DNA of 64,000 nt from Brevibacillus fortis. GTDB lineage: Bacteria; Bacillota; Bacilli; Brevibacillales; Brevibacillaceae. The notes beneath the pieces were generated by a model. The model ran no database searches. It had not been told where the DNA came from and saw only the letters and a program-made list of their open reading frames with translations. Made by a program: the position numbers and the translations under genes. Below, one piece after another: positions 33,053 through 41,956 of this stretch. Numbering within the stretch: position 1 is the first letter of the stretch; every line of letters begins with the position of its first letter. The DNA lies in assembly GCF_003013395.1 (NCBI RefSeq), contig NZ_PXZM01000001.1:1-64000 (forward strand), written 5' to 3'.

Positions 33053-33084
33053 GCAAGGTTTTTGCGATGTAATCCCGTTACCAT

Positions 33085-33807
33085 CTATGACCCGGCGATT
33101 TTTTGTCCCCTTGGCTGGCTGCTGTTGACGTCCGGTTCGACGGTGATGCCGATTTGATCAAAAGTCTGCCCTGCGGCGAGCTGATAGGTCAGTAATCCGA
33201 ATCCATTTTCGTCCGGCTTGAATATGCCGCCATTTTCCCTCTTGCCGTCTTTCAGCAGCCAAACCTGGTATACCTGTGAACCTTCGACGTCGGGAAATTC
33301 GTTAACCTGCACCACCAAATTTTTCTCTGATCCCTGCTGGACAATATAGGCGATGCCGTTTGCTCCCGGGTGGCTTTGATTGGCTGCTTTCAAGCGAATG
33401 GCTGTTAAAATTTCAATAGGTATATTTTCGGCATGGCGATTGTTTTCCTGCACATTCGCTATTCCAAGGCCAGTAATCGCGAGCAACAAAACGGCCACGA
33501 TGCTGGCTGAAACTGGAGTGAACTGGCTCTTGAGTATCATGGCAAGCTTGCTCATCTTAGCCATAAATGTTTCCGTACCACTTTTCCTTTTGTGATCAAA
33601 AACAAACCCCAGTACCTCGCCTTTTAGCGATTCAGGCACCTCGATTTCGGTATAATCAAACGGCAAAGCATGCCAAGCCTGGGACAATTCCTGATATTCT
33701 TTCTTACACTCCGTACAATTCTTTAAATGTTCAACAAAGGCCATGTGTTCGCTCTCCTTGAGCTCATTTGCTATATATGGAATTAAATGCTCACAATCTC
33801 TTCTCAT
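33085..33807 (-). CDS. Membrane anti-sigma factor with zinc-finger and RskA-like domain
   Basis: A 240-aa protein. The N-terminal anti-sigma zinc-finger shows C5 and HxxxCxxC (HLKNCTECKKEY); a membrane helix lies near residues 99-117 (ASIVAVLLLAITGLGIANV). The extracytoplasmic part, with GIAYIVQQ, LPP-type spacing and VYQVWLLKDGKRENGGIFKPDENGFGLL, resembles the RskA/anti-sigma-K domain. It should hold the adjacent ECF sigma factor inactive at the membrane. Its start overlaps the sigma gene stop by four bases (ATGA). Confidence 0.88.
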   Translation of the reverse strand: MRRDCEHLIPYIANELKESEHMAFVEHLKNCTECKKEYQELSQAWHALPFDYTEIEVPESLKGEVLGFVFDHKRKSGTETFMAKMSKLAMILKSQFTPVSASIVAVLLLAITGLGIANVQENNRHAENIPIEILTAIRLKAANQSHPGANGIAYIVQQGSEKNLVVQVNEFPDVEGSQVYQVWLLKDGKRENGGIFKPDENGFGLLTYQLAAGQTFDQIGITVEPDVNSSQPRGQKIAGS

Positions 33808-34349
33808 TTTATATCCTCCAGTTCCAGATGCTTCCTCAATCCTTTAAGAGCCTGGTGAAGCCTGCTTTTAATCGTGCCGAGCGGCTCTTGTTCCAGCTTG
33901 GCGATCTCTGATAGAGAATACCCTTTCCAATAAAGCAAATCGATTAATTTTCTTTGCGCCGTCGGCAATTTGTTTTTCGCCATCGCGATATCATTCGTAT
34001 TTACTCGTTGCTCGATTGCATTGGCAGGGTCGGCGATCTCTTCAAGTTTCTCTTGATGGTGTCGTGTATGCCGTTTCTCTTTGCGGAGGTAGTCAATGCA
34101 AATATTGCGGGTAATCGTGAGGAGCCAATTGACAAAGCTGCCTTGATCGGGATCGTAATGGCTGTTTGTTGTCCATAGCCGCAAAAAGACCAACTGAACA
34201 ATCTCTTTCGTCTTATCCTCATTCCCATTGCAAAACTTCATAACAAAGCCGTAAACAAGCTTTATATATCGATCATAAAGTTCATCTAATGCGTGACGGT
34301 GTTTTTCGTTTACCAATCTCATTAATTCCGCATCGTGTTTTTCTTTCAT
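33804..34349 (-). CDS. ECF-type RNA polymerase sigma factor
   Basis: A 181-aa sigma-70 family ECF factor with region 2 (ALDELYDRYIKLVYGFVMKF..FVNWLLTITRNICIDYLRK) and region 4 (LPTAQRKLIDLLYWKGYSLSEIAKLEQEPLGTIKSRLHQ, in two parts). It is coupled to the anti-sigma gene by a four-base overlap. The operon also appears to contain a COG4315-type lipoprotein and a binding protein upstream, which may be its targets. The trigger is unknown; SigK/RskA-like pairs often respond to redox or envelope stress. Confidence 0.92.
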   Translation of the reverse strand: MKEKHDAELMRLVNEKHRHALDELYDRYIKLVYGFVMKFCNGNEDKTKEIVQLVFLRLWTTNSHYDPDQGSFVNWLLTITRNICIDYLRKEKRHTRHHQEKLEEIADPANAIEQRVNTNDIAMAKNKLPTAQRKLIDLLYWKGYSLSEIAKLEQEPLGTIKSRLHQALKGLRKHLELEDIK

Positions 34350-34407
34350 GTGGCACTCCCTGTTATTGGATAAAAATATATTGCCGTACTATTGTAAAAG
34401 TAAGGAT

Positions 34408-34433
34408 GGGAACGACCGCGACTGATCGTTCCC
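34408..34433 (-). terminator. Hairpin between lipoprotein and sigma genes
   Basis: The stem GGGAACGA / TCGTTCCC with a ten-base loop lies just beyond the lipoprotein stop codon on the minus strand. The following T-rich run is modest, so it may be an attenuator rather than a full terminator. Confidence 0.6.
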
Positions 34434-34442
34434 TGGGTAGGC

Positions 34443-34901
34443 TTATTTAAATTCTGTCTCGCTGTTTACGACAAACCATACATCTTTTACTCCTTGTCCG
34501 CTTACATCCCCTTTTTGCGTGTCTTTTGCAAAATAATAGAGAGGAAAGCCTTTATACGTGACCTGCTTCACCCCGTTGTCTTCTCTTGTGATCGTAGCGA
34601 AATCCTTTTTGTCAAAACCTTCAGGGACGGCGAAATCCTCCTGGGTAAATGCTGGCCAGTTTGCCAGACAGTCTCCGCTGCAATTGCTTTTTCCTGCTTC
34701 GTCCTTTTTAAAGTAATACAGAGCTCTTCCCTTTGGATCCGCCAGGTACTTTCCAGCTTTCTCATTCTCCAAAAGCTGGAGGCTCTCCGCTGGGGCTTGA
34801 GCGGGTTGATTCGTCTCTATTTTTTCGTCAGTGCTTTTGCCGCAGGCAGCCAAAACAAAAAGAATGGATAGTATCGCAAGGATATAAATTCCTTTTTTCA
34901 T
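34443..34901 (-). CDS. Lipoprotein with COG4315-type repeats
   Basis: A 152-aa lipoprotein: signal peptide with lipobox VLAACGKS, then two repeats of the COG4315 'secreted repeat' kind (YLADPKGRALYYFKKDE..CSGDCLANWPAF and VTYKGFPLYYFAKDTQKGDVSGQGVKDVWFVV). The family is widespread near ECF sigma/anti-sigma pairs but its function is undefined; a role in envelope redox state has been suggested. The ATG at 34901 follows GGGAGG. It lies between a binding-protein gene and the sigma factor gene. Confidence 0.85.
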   Translation of the reverse strand: MKKGIYILAILSILFVLAACGKSTDEKIETNQPAQAPAESLQLLENEKAGKYLADPKGRALYYFKKDEAGKSNCSGDCLANWPAFTQEDFAVPEGFDKKDFATITREDNGVKQVTYKGFPLYYFAKDTQKGDVSGQGVKDVWFVVNSETEFK

Positions 34902-34939
34902 GTATATTCCTCCCCGTTGTTTAGATGTAAGGCTCGTCC

Positions 34940-35743
34940 TTACTTCCAGCCCCATTTTCGAAAGATTTGGTGAGACTCTTCTGTTTTTAAATATTCAATA
35001 AATTGCTGCGCCTCTTTTTTCTGATCGGTGATTTTCGTCAGGGCAATCGGCGTTCCACGATAGAGTTTTTCCTCTTCGGGCAGTTCGACCAAGTCAGTCA
35101 CATCCTGGAGCCGGTAATGCCATGATTCATAGGTAATCCAGGCGTCCATGCTGGAATTCGATTTCCATTGTTCAATGGCTTCGGCACTCGACTTTACAGA
35201 AAGGTTTATATTTTGGGAAATGCCTTCGATCAGCCCTTTTCTGCCTGCCTGGTCTTCCCACAGACCAAGCTGGCCAGCCCCATTCACATCGATTATGTTT
35301 ACTCCCTTTTTCGTTAAATCCTCTAGGCTTTCAATCTTCTTAGGATTTCCTTTCCTCACCAATATTCCTGCAGCACGCGGGTAAAGCTGCGTTCGTGATT
35401 TCGTGTCGATCATTTCGGGGTGGTTAAAGATGAAGTCCTGTAGCATATACTCGGAGCCACCGAAAATAATATCTGCATCTTGCTTTGCTTGGCCTATCCA
35501 TTTGCCCTCTGGGCCGGCTGTTACTTCCACCTTGATTCCCGTTTTAGTTGAAAAACGTTCAGCAGATTCCTTGATCGGTCCAAGTGGTCCGCCCGGTCCG
35601 TACACCCGGATGACATGATCACTTTGGCTGGAAATTTGTGTCGCCTGGGATGCCGGCTTACGATCCTCTTTTGCATAGGCTGACAATCCGGCAGTCGTAA
35701 TGACAAAGAGCAGTACAGTTGATAAGAACACGGTCTTCTTCAT
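34940..35743 (-). CDS. Exported solute-binding protein (ModA/SBP_bac_11-like)
   Basis: A 267-aa protein with a cleavable signal peptide (residues 1 to about 24, ending SAYAKE) and a type 2 periplasmic-binding fold: VIRVYGPGGPLGPIKESAERF, DADIIFGGSEYMLQDF, AGILVRKGNPKKIESLEDL. This resembles molybdate/tungstate or accessory anion-binding proteins. No lipobox and no permease or ATPase genes nearby, so it may act as a sensor or partner of the neighbouring lipoprotein. First gene of the presumed operon; ligand unknown. Confidence 0.8.
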   Translation of the reverse strand: MKKTVFLSTVLLFVITTAGLSAYAKEDRKPASQATQISSQSDHVIRVYGPGGPLGPIKESAERFSTKTGIKVEVTAGPEGKWIGQAKQDADIIFGGSEYMLQDFIFNHPEMIDTKSRTQLYPRAAGILVRKGNPKKIESLEDLTKKGVNIIDVNGAGQLGLWEDQAGRKGLIEGISQNINLSVKSSAEAIEQWKSNSSMDAWITYESWHYRLQDVTDLVELPEEEKLYRGTPIALTKITDQKKEAQQFIEYLKTEESHQIFRKWGWK

Positions 35744-35817
35744 GATTCTTCCTCCATTTCATAAATAAATTTTCCCGGTATATTAAAGGAAACGAAGGGA
35801 GGCTGTAAACGGTTTGA

Positions 35818-36123
35818 TTGTTATTCAAAATCCGGACGATTGATCTGAATCGAGACATCTCAAGAGCTAGGCAGCGCCATTTACGCCTAAGTAAGACAGA
35901 ACTTGTGGAACGCATTCTTACCTTAGAACAAGGTTTTGCCTTACAAGAAGAACATTGGCTTTGCTTAAACGATGATTTACTTCATTGGCGACTACGTGCG
36001 GAAAAGGCTGAGGCACTTGCTGAAAATATGAAAAATACTTTAAGTATTAAGGATGCCCAGATTCATCGTCTACGCTCACAACTTAATGAGGTCCTATCAA
36101 ATGATAATATTAGAGGCCAATAG
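35818..36123 (+). CDS. Small hypothetical coiled-coil protein
   Basis: A frame of up to 101 aa opening at TTG 35818. After a basic start, residues about 25-95 are rich in Leu, Glu and Arg at heptad-like spacing (KTELVERILTLEQGF, WRLRAEKAEALAENMKN, IHRLRSQLNEVLSN), predicting a coiled coil. I recognise no family. GGGAGG lies rather far upstream. It is divergent from the binding-protein gene and only 30 bases from an IS3 remnant, so it may itself be a leftover of a mobile or lost locus. Confidence 0.45.
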   Translation: MLFKIRTIDLNRDISRARQRHLRLSKTELVERILTLEQGFALQEEHWLCLNDDLLHWRLRAEKAEALAENMKNTLSIKDAQIHRLRSQLNEVLSNDNIRGQ

Positions 36124-36152
36124 TGTTCGAGGAAAATAAAGTAATAGACTGG

Positions 36153-36268
36153 ATGTGTTGATCCCACGCGAATTAAGGCAAAATTAAAAGGCATGAGCCC
36201 GGTACAATACCGGACTGATGCCCAGGCAGCCGCCTAATTAAATGACATGTCTAACTTTATGGGGTCAC
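36153..36268 (+). mobile_element. Degenerate 3' end and terminal repeat of an IS3-family transposase
   Basis: The plus strand gives TRIKAKLKGMSPVQYR then TDAQAAA and a stop, the C-terminus of an IS3/IS150-group OrfB. It is followed by CTAACTTTATGGGGTCACTTCA, which looks like an IS3 terminal inverted repeat. Only the last 23 or so codons remain. Together with 32970-33052 it brackets the ECF sigma island with both 3' ends facing outwards. Confidence 0.8.
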
Positions 36269-36283
36269 TTCAGTCCCGTTGGT

Positions 36284-36679
36284 TTAATCTTTCCTCCTCC
36301 ATAATCCCCCAGAACAGGGAGTGAATCCACTCCTTGTATAAAAGAATGTATGTTTTGAATCGTATGTCAATGTTACAATCTCTAACCCAACACGTTCTGC
36401 CTCTTGCAGTAATTTCCTAACTAAGGATTCGCCAATTCCTTTTTTCTGATATTCCGGGTGTACAATTATGTCTTCCATGTACCCATGTTGCAACCCCATC
36501 CCGGCAACATAGCCGAATGCTATAAGCTTATTTTCCTCATCTCTGAGACCAGCCCAAAAGTTACAACGTTCGAATAATGTTGGATAATCTGAATATCTGC
36601 CGTCCCAACCAACCAGTTCCCTCAACTTGGGAACTTCATCCGCTACTATTGGTAGATTAATTATTATCTCTTGCTTCAA
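36284..36679 (-). CDS. GNAT family N-acetyltransferase
   Basis: A 131-aa acetyltransferase. YMEDIIVHPEYQKKGIGESLVRKLL carries the acetyl-CoA-binding QxxGxG motif (as QKKGIG), and TFFYTRSGFTP is the usual C-terminal strand. It starts IIINLPIVADEVPKLRELVGW and belongs to the small YwnH-like group. It lies immediately beside an IS3 terminal repeat and stands alone. Substrate unknown. Confidence 0.87.
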   Translation of the reverse strand: MKQEIIINLPIVADEVPKLRELVGWDGRYSDYPTLFERCNFWAGLRDEENKLIAFGYVAGMGLQHGYMEDIIVHPEYQKKGIGESLVRKLLQEAERVGLEIVTLTYDSKHTFFYTRSGFTPCSGGLWRRKD

Positions 36680-36749
36680 TTTATTATTCTCCCTTGTCTT
36701 TTCTAAAATTTGTTCTACACTATCTTGAAACTATCCTGCCAGTTAGTTT

Positions 36750-37022
36750 AATGACGAATCGTCAGTCTACAGCTTTATTTTCATCTGACAAATAGCGCGA
36801 TGCATTGGTGTACAAGAGCTAAAAGCGGCGGTGACACCACCTGCAAAGTAGCAGAAATTATATCGGGAACTTCTGCACGCCAAAAAGGGGCAGCACGAGG
36901 AATCAATGCTCCTTTACGAGCAGTGTCTCGCTGAAACTGGGCATGTCGGTCGCGTTACCATTGTGAACGATCTTTTGGAGGTCTATTTGGAGAGCGACCA
37001 ACCAAGAAATTTTAAACATTAA
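36750..37022 (+). pseudogene. Remnant of a second RRNPP/TPR peptide receptor
   Basis: From 36852 the frame reads QKLYRELLHAKKGQHEES, then LLYEQCLAETGHVGRVTIVN and DLLEVYLESDQP before a stop at 37020-37022. It matches the receptor at 19170-20453 (GKLYGKTGKFDKAIPVLQEC, VIANDLLEIYIQVGE) in spacing and residues. An in-frame TAG just before, and matching fragments in other frames upstream (for example RDALVYKS), show decay. It fills most of the 436-base gap between GNAT and the lipoate ligase; nothing else is seen there but a terminator. Confidence 0.68.
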
Positions 37023-37049
37023 CGCAGAGTCGTTTAAAAATCAGATTAA

Positions 37050-37080
37050 ATAAAAATGGCTGTCGACTTTCTCGACAGCC
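37050..37080 (-). terminator. Terminator of the lipoate ligase gene
   Basis: On the minus strand GGCTGTCGA / TCGACAGCC with a short loop is followed by ATTTTTATTTAA, 35 bases past the lplJ stop codon. Confidence 0.88.
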
Positions 37081-37115
37081 TGACCTAACAAAATTTGGGT
37101 TTTTTGCGTTCTTTT

Positions 37116-38105
37116 TTACACAAGTAACAGATCGACAAAAGATTCTTGTTCCAGCTTCCCGAAAAACTCCTGGAGATTGACATCAGACAGTCGGGCACTA
37201 ACGGAAGAACGATCATACGGCGTATCACGAAGCAATTCCTCCAGCTCAGCTACATCACGTACACCGAAGAAATCCCCATAAATTTTCGCTTCTTTTATTT
37301 TGCCTTTTTCAATATCAAGCTGGATCTCCACGGTGCCGATATCAAAACGTTTGGATTGACGGTAATTGCTTTTCGGAGACTTGCCGTAGTTCCACTCCCA
37401 CGTCTGGTAACGGGAACGAGAAAGCTCGTGAATTTTCTCCCAATCCTCGTCAGTCAGCTTGTATTCTTCGATCTCCCCTTCTCCAAAAATCGAGCGGAGA
37501 ATCGCCAGACGGAACTCTTCAATGGTCATCTTCGTCTCCAAAAACTCCGAGATGTTGGCGACACGGCTGCGAATAGATTTGATCCCTTTGGACTGGATCT
37601 TCTCTGCGTTTACCTTGAGAGCAGACACGACGTTTTCCATCTCCGAATCAAAAAGCAGCGTGCCATGGCTGAACATGCGTCCTTTGGTCGAATACTGCGC
37701 GTTTCCAGAAATTTTCCGTTCCCCGACCTGTATGTCATTTCGTCCTGTCAGCTCTGCTTCTACCCCTAATGTTTTCAAGGCTTGTACCACAGGAGCCGTG
37801 AATTTGCGGAAATTGTGGAAGGACTCGCCGTCATCATTCGTAATAAAGCTGAAGTTGAGATTGCCCAGATCGTGATAAACAGCGCCGCCTCCAGACAGTC
37901 TGCGAACGACGTGGATATTGTTTTCCTCTACATAAGTTGCATTAATCTCTTCGATTGTGTTTTGGTTTTTCCCGATAATAATAGAAGGTTCATTAATATA
38001 AAACAGTAAGTAGTCGTCACTGTTGGGCAAATGCTTTAGGGCGTACTCCTCAATCGCCAAATTGATGCGTGGATCTGTAATCCCTTGATTATCGATGAAT
38101 TTCAT
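37116..38105 (-). CDS. lplJ: Lipoate-protein ligase (LplJ/LplA type)
   Basis: A 329-aa cytosolic ligase that activates free lipoate with ATP and attaches it to lysines of E2 and GcvH proteins. Motifs are VVRRLSGGGAVYHDLGNLNFSF (the conserved RRxSGGGAVYHD lipoate-binding segment), GRNDIQVGERKISGNAQY (KISG) and the C-terminal lipoate ligase domain after about residue 240. The N-terminal FYINEPSIIIGKNQN is typical. GGAGG lies before the ATG. Single gene with its own terminator. Confidence 0.95.
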   Translation of the reverse strand: MKFIDNQGITDPRINLAIEEYALKHLPNSDDYLLFYINEPSIIIGKNQNTIEEINATYVEENNIHVVRRLSGGGAVYHDLGNLNFSFITNDDGESFHNFRKFTAPVVQALKTLGVEAELTGRNDIQVGERKISGNAQYSTKGRMFSHGTLLFDSEMENVVSALKVNAEKIQSKGIKSIRSRVANISEFLETKMTIEEFRLAILRSIFGEGEIEEYKLTDEDWEKIHELSRSRYQTWEWNYGKSPKSNYRQSKRFDIGTVEIQLDIEKGKIKEAKIYGDFFGVRDVAELEELLRDTPYDRSSVSARLSDVNLQEFFGKLEQESFVDLLLV

Positions 38106-38244
38106 TAGATAGCCTCCATCCGTAAGCGTTCTATCTTCCTAATCATACCATTTCCTGCTGGTCTGTACTGCTTTCGAATCTGCTCATTTATGCAGCGACG
38201 ATTACTTATCTTATTTTTTTTGTAGATTTTTTGAAAATCCTCTT

Positions 38245-38270
38245 TAAAAACGTTTTCATTTTGTCGATAT
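38245..38270 (+). promoter_or_regulatory. Sigma-D (motility) type promoter of the chemotaxis receptor
   Basis: TAAA (38245-38248), 14 bases, then GTCGATAT (38263-38270), one base off the sigma-D -10 consensus GCCGATAT. It is 78 bases before the receptor ATG. The overlapping sequence TAAAAACGTTTTCA is, on the other strand, one mismatch from a cre site, so catabolite control is conceivable. Confidence 0.7.
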
Positions 38271-38347
38271 AGGAACGTAAGTCTAGGGCAATCATCTTGG
38301 TGTTTTCTTTTCTAGATCAAATACTATGGACCAACGAGGTGTTCTTT

Positions 38348-40105
38348 ATGAAAACAACCAAGTTCTCCCGTTCAAGCTCTCTTCGTACTAAGCTCGTCCT
38401 GTTATGTCTCCTACTATTGGCGATTCCTTCCCTTAACATTGGAATTCAGGGCTATTATTCTGCGAGCTACAGCTTGGACGACATGGGCAGCCGCATCTTA
38501 AAAAACAACGTGAACTTGACGATTGAAATGATTGATGTTCTCCAGAAACAGGTCGAAGCTGGAAAAATCAGCAAAGAAGATGCACAAGAGCAAGTAAAAA
38601 TTCACATCCTCGGCCCCAAGCAGTCGGATGGAACCCGCTCGATTAACAAAAATATCGATACTGGTGCCAGTGGATACATGTTCGTTCTGGATGAGAAAGG
38701 TGTCATGCTGGCCTCTCCTACTATTGAGGGGAAGAATCAGTGGGATGCAAAAGATCCTGACGGTATCTTTTTTACCCAAGAAATGATTAAGCGTGGCCAG
38801 GAAGGTGGCGGCTTTACATACTATCAGTGGTTGAAGCCAGCGGAGCCAGATATTCTCTATCCGAAAATCGCCTACTCCAAGCTAGACCCTCACTGGGGAT
38901 GGATCGTAAGTGCAAGCAGCTACATGGAAGACTTCAATGCCCCTGCCGAAGAAGTACTGTCTGATTTGATGCTCGTGCTGGGAATCTTCTTGATCGTCGG
39001 ATTCGTCGTCTCTTGGTACGCCTCTGGGTTCATTTCCAAGCCGATCTCCTTGGTTACCGAGCGTGTGAAAGAAATTGCTGGTGGTGATCTGTCCGGAAAA
39101 GATATCGTGATAAAAAACCGTGATGAAATTGGGCAATTGGTACATGACGTGACCCATATGACAGAGAATTTGCGCCAGCTCATCTCTCGCGTCCGCATCA
39201 GCTCTCTGCATGTTGCTTCTACCTCTGAGGAGCTGACGGCGAGTGCAGAACAGACGAGCAAGGCAACCGAGCAAATTGCCGTCACGATGCAGGAGATCGC
39301 CATCGGAGCAGAGGATCAGTCCAAAACGATCGATGGAACGGTTAAGACGATCAACGATATGTCCTCGAGTCTGCAACAAATTGCATCCAGTTCCGAACAA
39401 GTCTCTCTGACAGTCGATACAACGAACATGCTGGTCTCAAACGGCAATGAAGCGATTGTCGGTAGCATCGCTCAAATGAATTCCATCAACACTACTGTCC
39501 AAGAGCTGGCAGAATCAATCAAAATGCTTGGTCACCGCTCTTCGGAAATCAGCAAAATTATTGAGGTCATCACATCAATTGCCGAACAAACGAACCTGTT
39601 GGCGCTAAACGCTGCGATCGAAGCTGCCCGTGCTGGAGAGCATGGACGTGGATTTGCTGTCGTCGCCAATGAAGTACGTATCTTGGCCGAGCAATCAGCA
39701 AAATCTACTCAACAGATTAAAGACCTCATTAGCGCGATTCAAGTCGATACGAACAAAGCCGTATACGTGATGGAGACGACGACATCTGAGGTTTCGGCTG
39801 GAATCGAAGTCGTACATGAAGCCAGCAAGGCCTTCCAGGAAATTTTGTCTGGAACGACAGAAGTAGCACGTCAAATTCAGCAAGTTACCACAGCCACTCA
39901 TCACATGACAACAGGAGCAGAGCAAGCTGTCCATTCCATTGAAGCCATTGCCTCCACTGCGGAGACAACGGCTTTCGGAACACAAAACATTTCTGCTGCC
40001 GCTGAACAACAATTAGCCTCTATGGAGGAAATTTCGTCCTCTGCTGCTTCCTTGTCAAAAATGGCGGACGAGCTGCATGAATCGATTCAGCAATTTAAGG
40101 TGTAA
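38348..40105 (+). CDS. Methyl-accepting chemotaxis protein
   Basis: A 585-aa membrane receptor: helix 1 near residues 14-34, an extracellular single Cache-like domain (about 40-200, with [21 protein letters not shown]), helix 2 near 212-232, HAMP ([21 protein letters not shown]), and a long cytoplasmic coiled-coil. Its signalling tip [20 protein letters not shown] and following [13 protein letters not shown] are diagnostic. It would signal through CheA/CheW. The ATG at 38348 has GAGGTG upstream. The ligand is unknown; Cache domains often bind amino or organic acids. Confidence 0.95.
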   Translation: MKTTKFSRSSSLRTKLVLLCLLLLAIPSLNIGIQGYYSASYSLDDMGSRILKNNVNLTIEMIDVLQKQVEAGKISKEDAQEQVKIHILGPKQSDGTRSINKNIDTGASGYMFVLDEKGVMLASPTIEGKNQWDAKDPDGIFFTQEMIKRGQEGGGFTYYQWLKPAEPDILYPKIAYSKLDPHWGWIVSASSYMEDFNAPAEEVLSDLMLVLGIFLIVGFVVSWYASGFISKPISLVTERVKEIAGGDLSGKDIVIKNRDEIGQLVHDVTHMTENLRQLISRVRISSLHVASTSEELTASAEQTSKATEQIAVTMQEIAIGAEDQSKTIDGTVKTINDMSSSLQQIASSSEQVSLTVDTTNMLVSNGNEAIVGSIAQMNSINTTVQELAESIKMLGHRSSEISKIIEVITSIAEQTNLLALNAAIEAARAGEHGRGFAVVANEVRILAEQSAKSTQQIKDLISAIQVDTNKAVYVMETTTSEVSAGIEVVHEASKAFQEILSGTTEVARQIQQVTTATHHMTTGAEQAVHSIEAIASTAETTAFGTQNISAAAEQQLASMEEISSSAASLSKMADELHESIQQFKV

Positions 40106-40124
40106 CCATAAAATCTCGTAAACG

Positions 40125-40174
40125 AAAAAGGCTGCCTTGCTGGTCAAACCTGACCTCGCAAACGCAGCCTTTTT
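40125..40174. terminator. Bidirectional terminator between receptor and kinase genes
   Basis: AAAAAGGCTGC and GCAGCCTTTTT pair across a 28-base loop, between the convergent chemotaxis receptor and histidine kinase genes. Confidence 0.85.
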
Positions 40175-40192
40175 CTCTCCATAAAAGCCTAT

Positions 40193-41956
40193 CTAAGCTC
40201 GAGGCGATTGCTCGGCTTCCCACGTAATCGAAATCGTCGTCCCCTGCCCGACAGCCGTTTTCACCTCGATTGAACCACCAAACGCTTCCACTAATGCTTT
40301 TGTAATGACCATCCCAAGGCCAGAGCCTTCCGTCCGAGACTCGGTGTCTGTGCCACGATAATACCTCTCAAATAGTCGAGCTGCTGTTTCTTCATCCATC
40401 CCACTGCCATTGTCTCTAAAAATGAGCACAGCTGTAGATGGCTCGACTGCCTGTACACGGATGGACACAATCGTACCGCTCTCGTTGTGAATCAAGGCAT
40501 TGGCAACCAGATTATCCACGATACGCTGAAACCAAGGCTTGTAGACGAGCATGTAAACAGGTTCGGCAGAGGGGGTAAAGCGAATGCAGCCTTCCGGGTA
40601 CAATGGGTGTTTTGCTGTTTCCCTAATGGCTTCGGTCGTGCAAACATTCAGGTCAACGAGCTCGACTGTAGGAGCGCCTTGTCCGTTTCTTAATCGATAC
40701 GTCAGCGCCAAATCGTTGATCAGGTCTTCCATATACGCTGACTTGTCCAAAATAATTTTGGCAAAAGTATGTACCTCTTCTGTCGACCACGTATATTCAG
40801 CATTCCCTAACAAATGCGCGTACCCTTTGACAGAGGACAGCGGTGTTTTGAGATCATGGGACACACCTGCGATCCACTCATTTCTCAATTGCTCCGTTTC
40901 TTGGCGAAGCTTTTCGTTGCGGTAAAGCGTTTGCGACAAGGAGTCCATCGAATCGATCACATCTTGGTAGATACGATATTTGCGCTTTCTCTTCCCCCGC
41001 TTGTCTTGACTGAGCGGAACACCATCCGCATTGGCAGGCTCCTCGTACTTTCCTCCACGCAGAAAGGTCAGCCACCGTAAAACGTGAACAATTGGTGCCC
41101 CAAATCTCTGTCCGAACAAGTAAGACACAATCCCGAAGACGAGCATCGCCGACAAGAGCAACATACCCATCCCGATGAAAAGGGCCTGACTTTCCGGTGT
41201 CAATAGCGGCTCTTCCCCGGGAGTCGTTCCTGGCAACGGAAAACTGAGTACCCAGGTTTGACCGCTATTTTGATCATAATGCGATACAATTGTTGCTCCG
41301 TAGCGATCCGGGTATATCGAGCGCAGCGCCAGTTCTTCCACTGAGAAATCCTTGATCGCTTTTGCAGGCTTATTAAATGAAGCCAGCTCTGCCCCCTTCG
41401 GATCTAGGAGCTGCACCCAGCCTGCTTTGCTCTTCAGTTGATTTTGGATACTTGGAGGAAGCATGATCTCGTTATTATTATGAACAGCTTCCTTAATCAC
41501 TTGCTGCAAGAAGTCGTCATCGCGATTCGACATCCCATATAGCAAGGTGTGAACCACGCCGTCTTTTTCCTGTATCCATAACGATAGCCGATACGGAAAC
41601 GGGCTTTTACGGAGCCAATAAGCTGTTAATTGGCCAGGACTGTAGTAGCTGGGGACGTCAGGCGGAGTAAAGAAAGAGTCGGTGACATAGCCCTTTTCAT
41701 CAATCCGCTGAAGCCACCCTCCGCTATCTCGCACACCCTCCAGCAGCTTCGGGTCAAAACGGACATCCTCTCCCTCTACTTCAATGGTCTGGATCAGCCG
41801 CTGCAAGCCGACACTCTCAAATTCACGTGAGGACTGTACTTTTGACATTTCTTCAAGCGTCCAATATAGCGTAAAACCGGCTAGCACAAAGAGGATGAGG
41901 CCAACCAGCACCAGCCACATGATCAGATGGAGCGCGATTCTGCTTTTAATATTCAT
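40193..41956 (-). CDS. Membrane sensor histidine kinase
   Basis: A 587-aa kinase with helix 1 near residues 10-32, a large extracytoplasmic sensor of about 220 aa with no recognised fold, helix 2 near 258-280, a linker, the phosphoacceptor box GVSHDLKTPLSSVKGYAHLL, and a HATPase domain with IVDNLVANALIHN, FRDNGSGMD and GSGLGMVITKAL. It overlaps its regulator gene by 11 bases. The pair is divergent from an M23-type lipoprotein, which may be its regulon member, suggesting cell-wall sensing. Confidence 0.93.
   Translation of the reverse strand: MNIKSRIALHLIMWLVLVGLILFVLAGFTLYWTLEEMSKVQSSREFESVGLQRLIQTIEVEGEDVRFDPKLLEGVRDSGGWLQRIDEKGYVTDSFFTPPDVPSYYSPGQLTAYWLRKSPFPYRLSLWIQEKDGVVHTLLYGMSNRDDDFLQQVIKEAVHNNNEIMLPPSIQNQLKSKAGWVQLLDPKGAELASFNKPAKAIKDFSVEELALRSIYPDRYGATIVSHYDQNSGQTWVLSFPLPGTTPGEEPLLTPESQALFIGMGMLLLSAMLVFGIVSYLFGQRFGAPIVHVLRWLTFLRGGKYEEPANADGVPLSQDKRGKRKRKYRIYQDVIDSMDSLSQTLYRNEKLRQETEQLRNEWIAGVSHDLKTPLSSVKGYAHLLGNAEYTWSTEEVHTFAKIILDKSAYMEDLINDLALTYRLRNGQGAPTVELVDLNVCTTEAIRETAKHPLYPEGCIRFTPSAEPVYMLVYKPWFQRIVDNLVANALIHNESGTIVSIRVQAVEPSTAVLIFRDNGSGMDEETAARLFERYYRGTDTESRTEGSGLGMVITKALVEAFGGSIEVKTAVGQGTTISITWEAEQSPRA

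Noticed and set aside
34349-34440. An ECF-autoregulated promoter (GGAAC...CGTT) before the sigma gene
   Set aside because: The motifs are the two arms of the hairpin after the lipoprotein gene and their spacing is too short for an ECF promoter.
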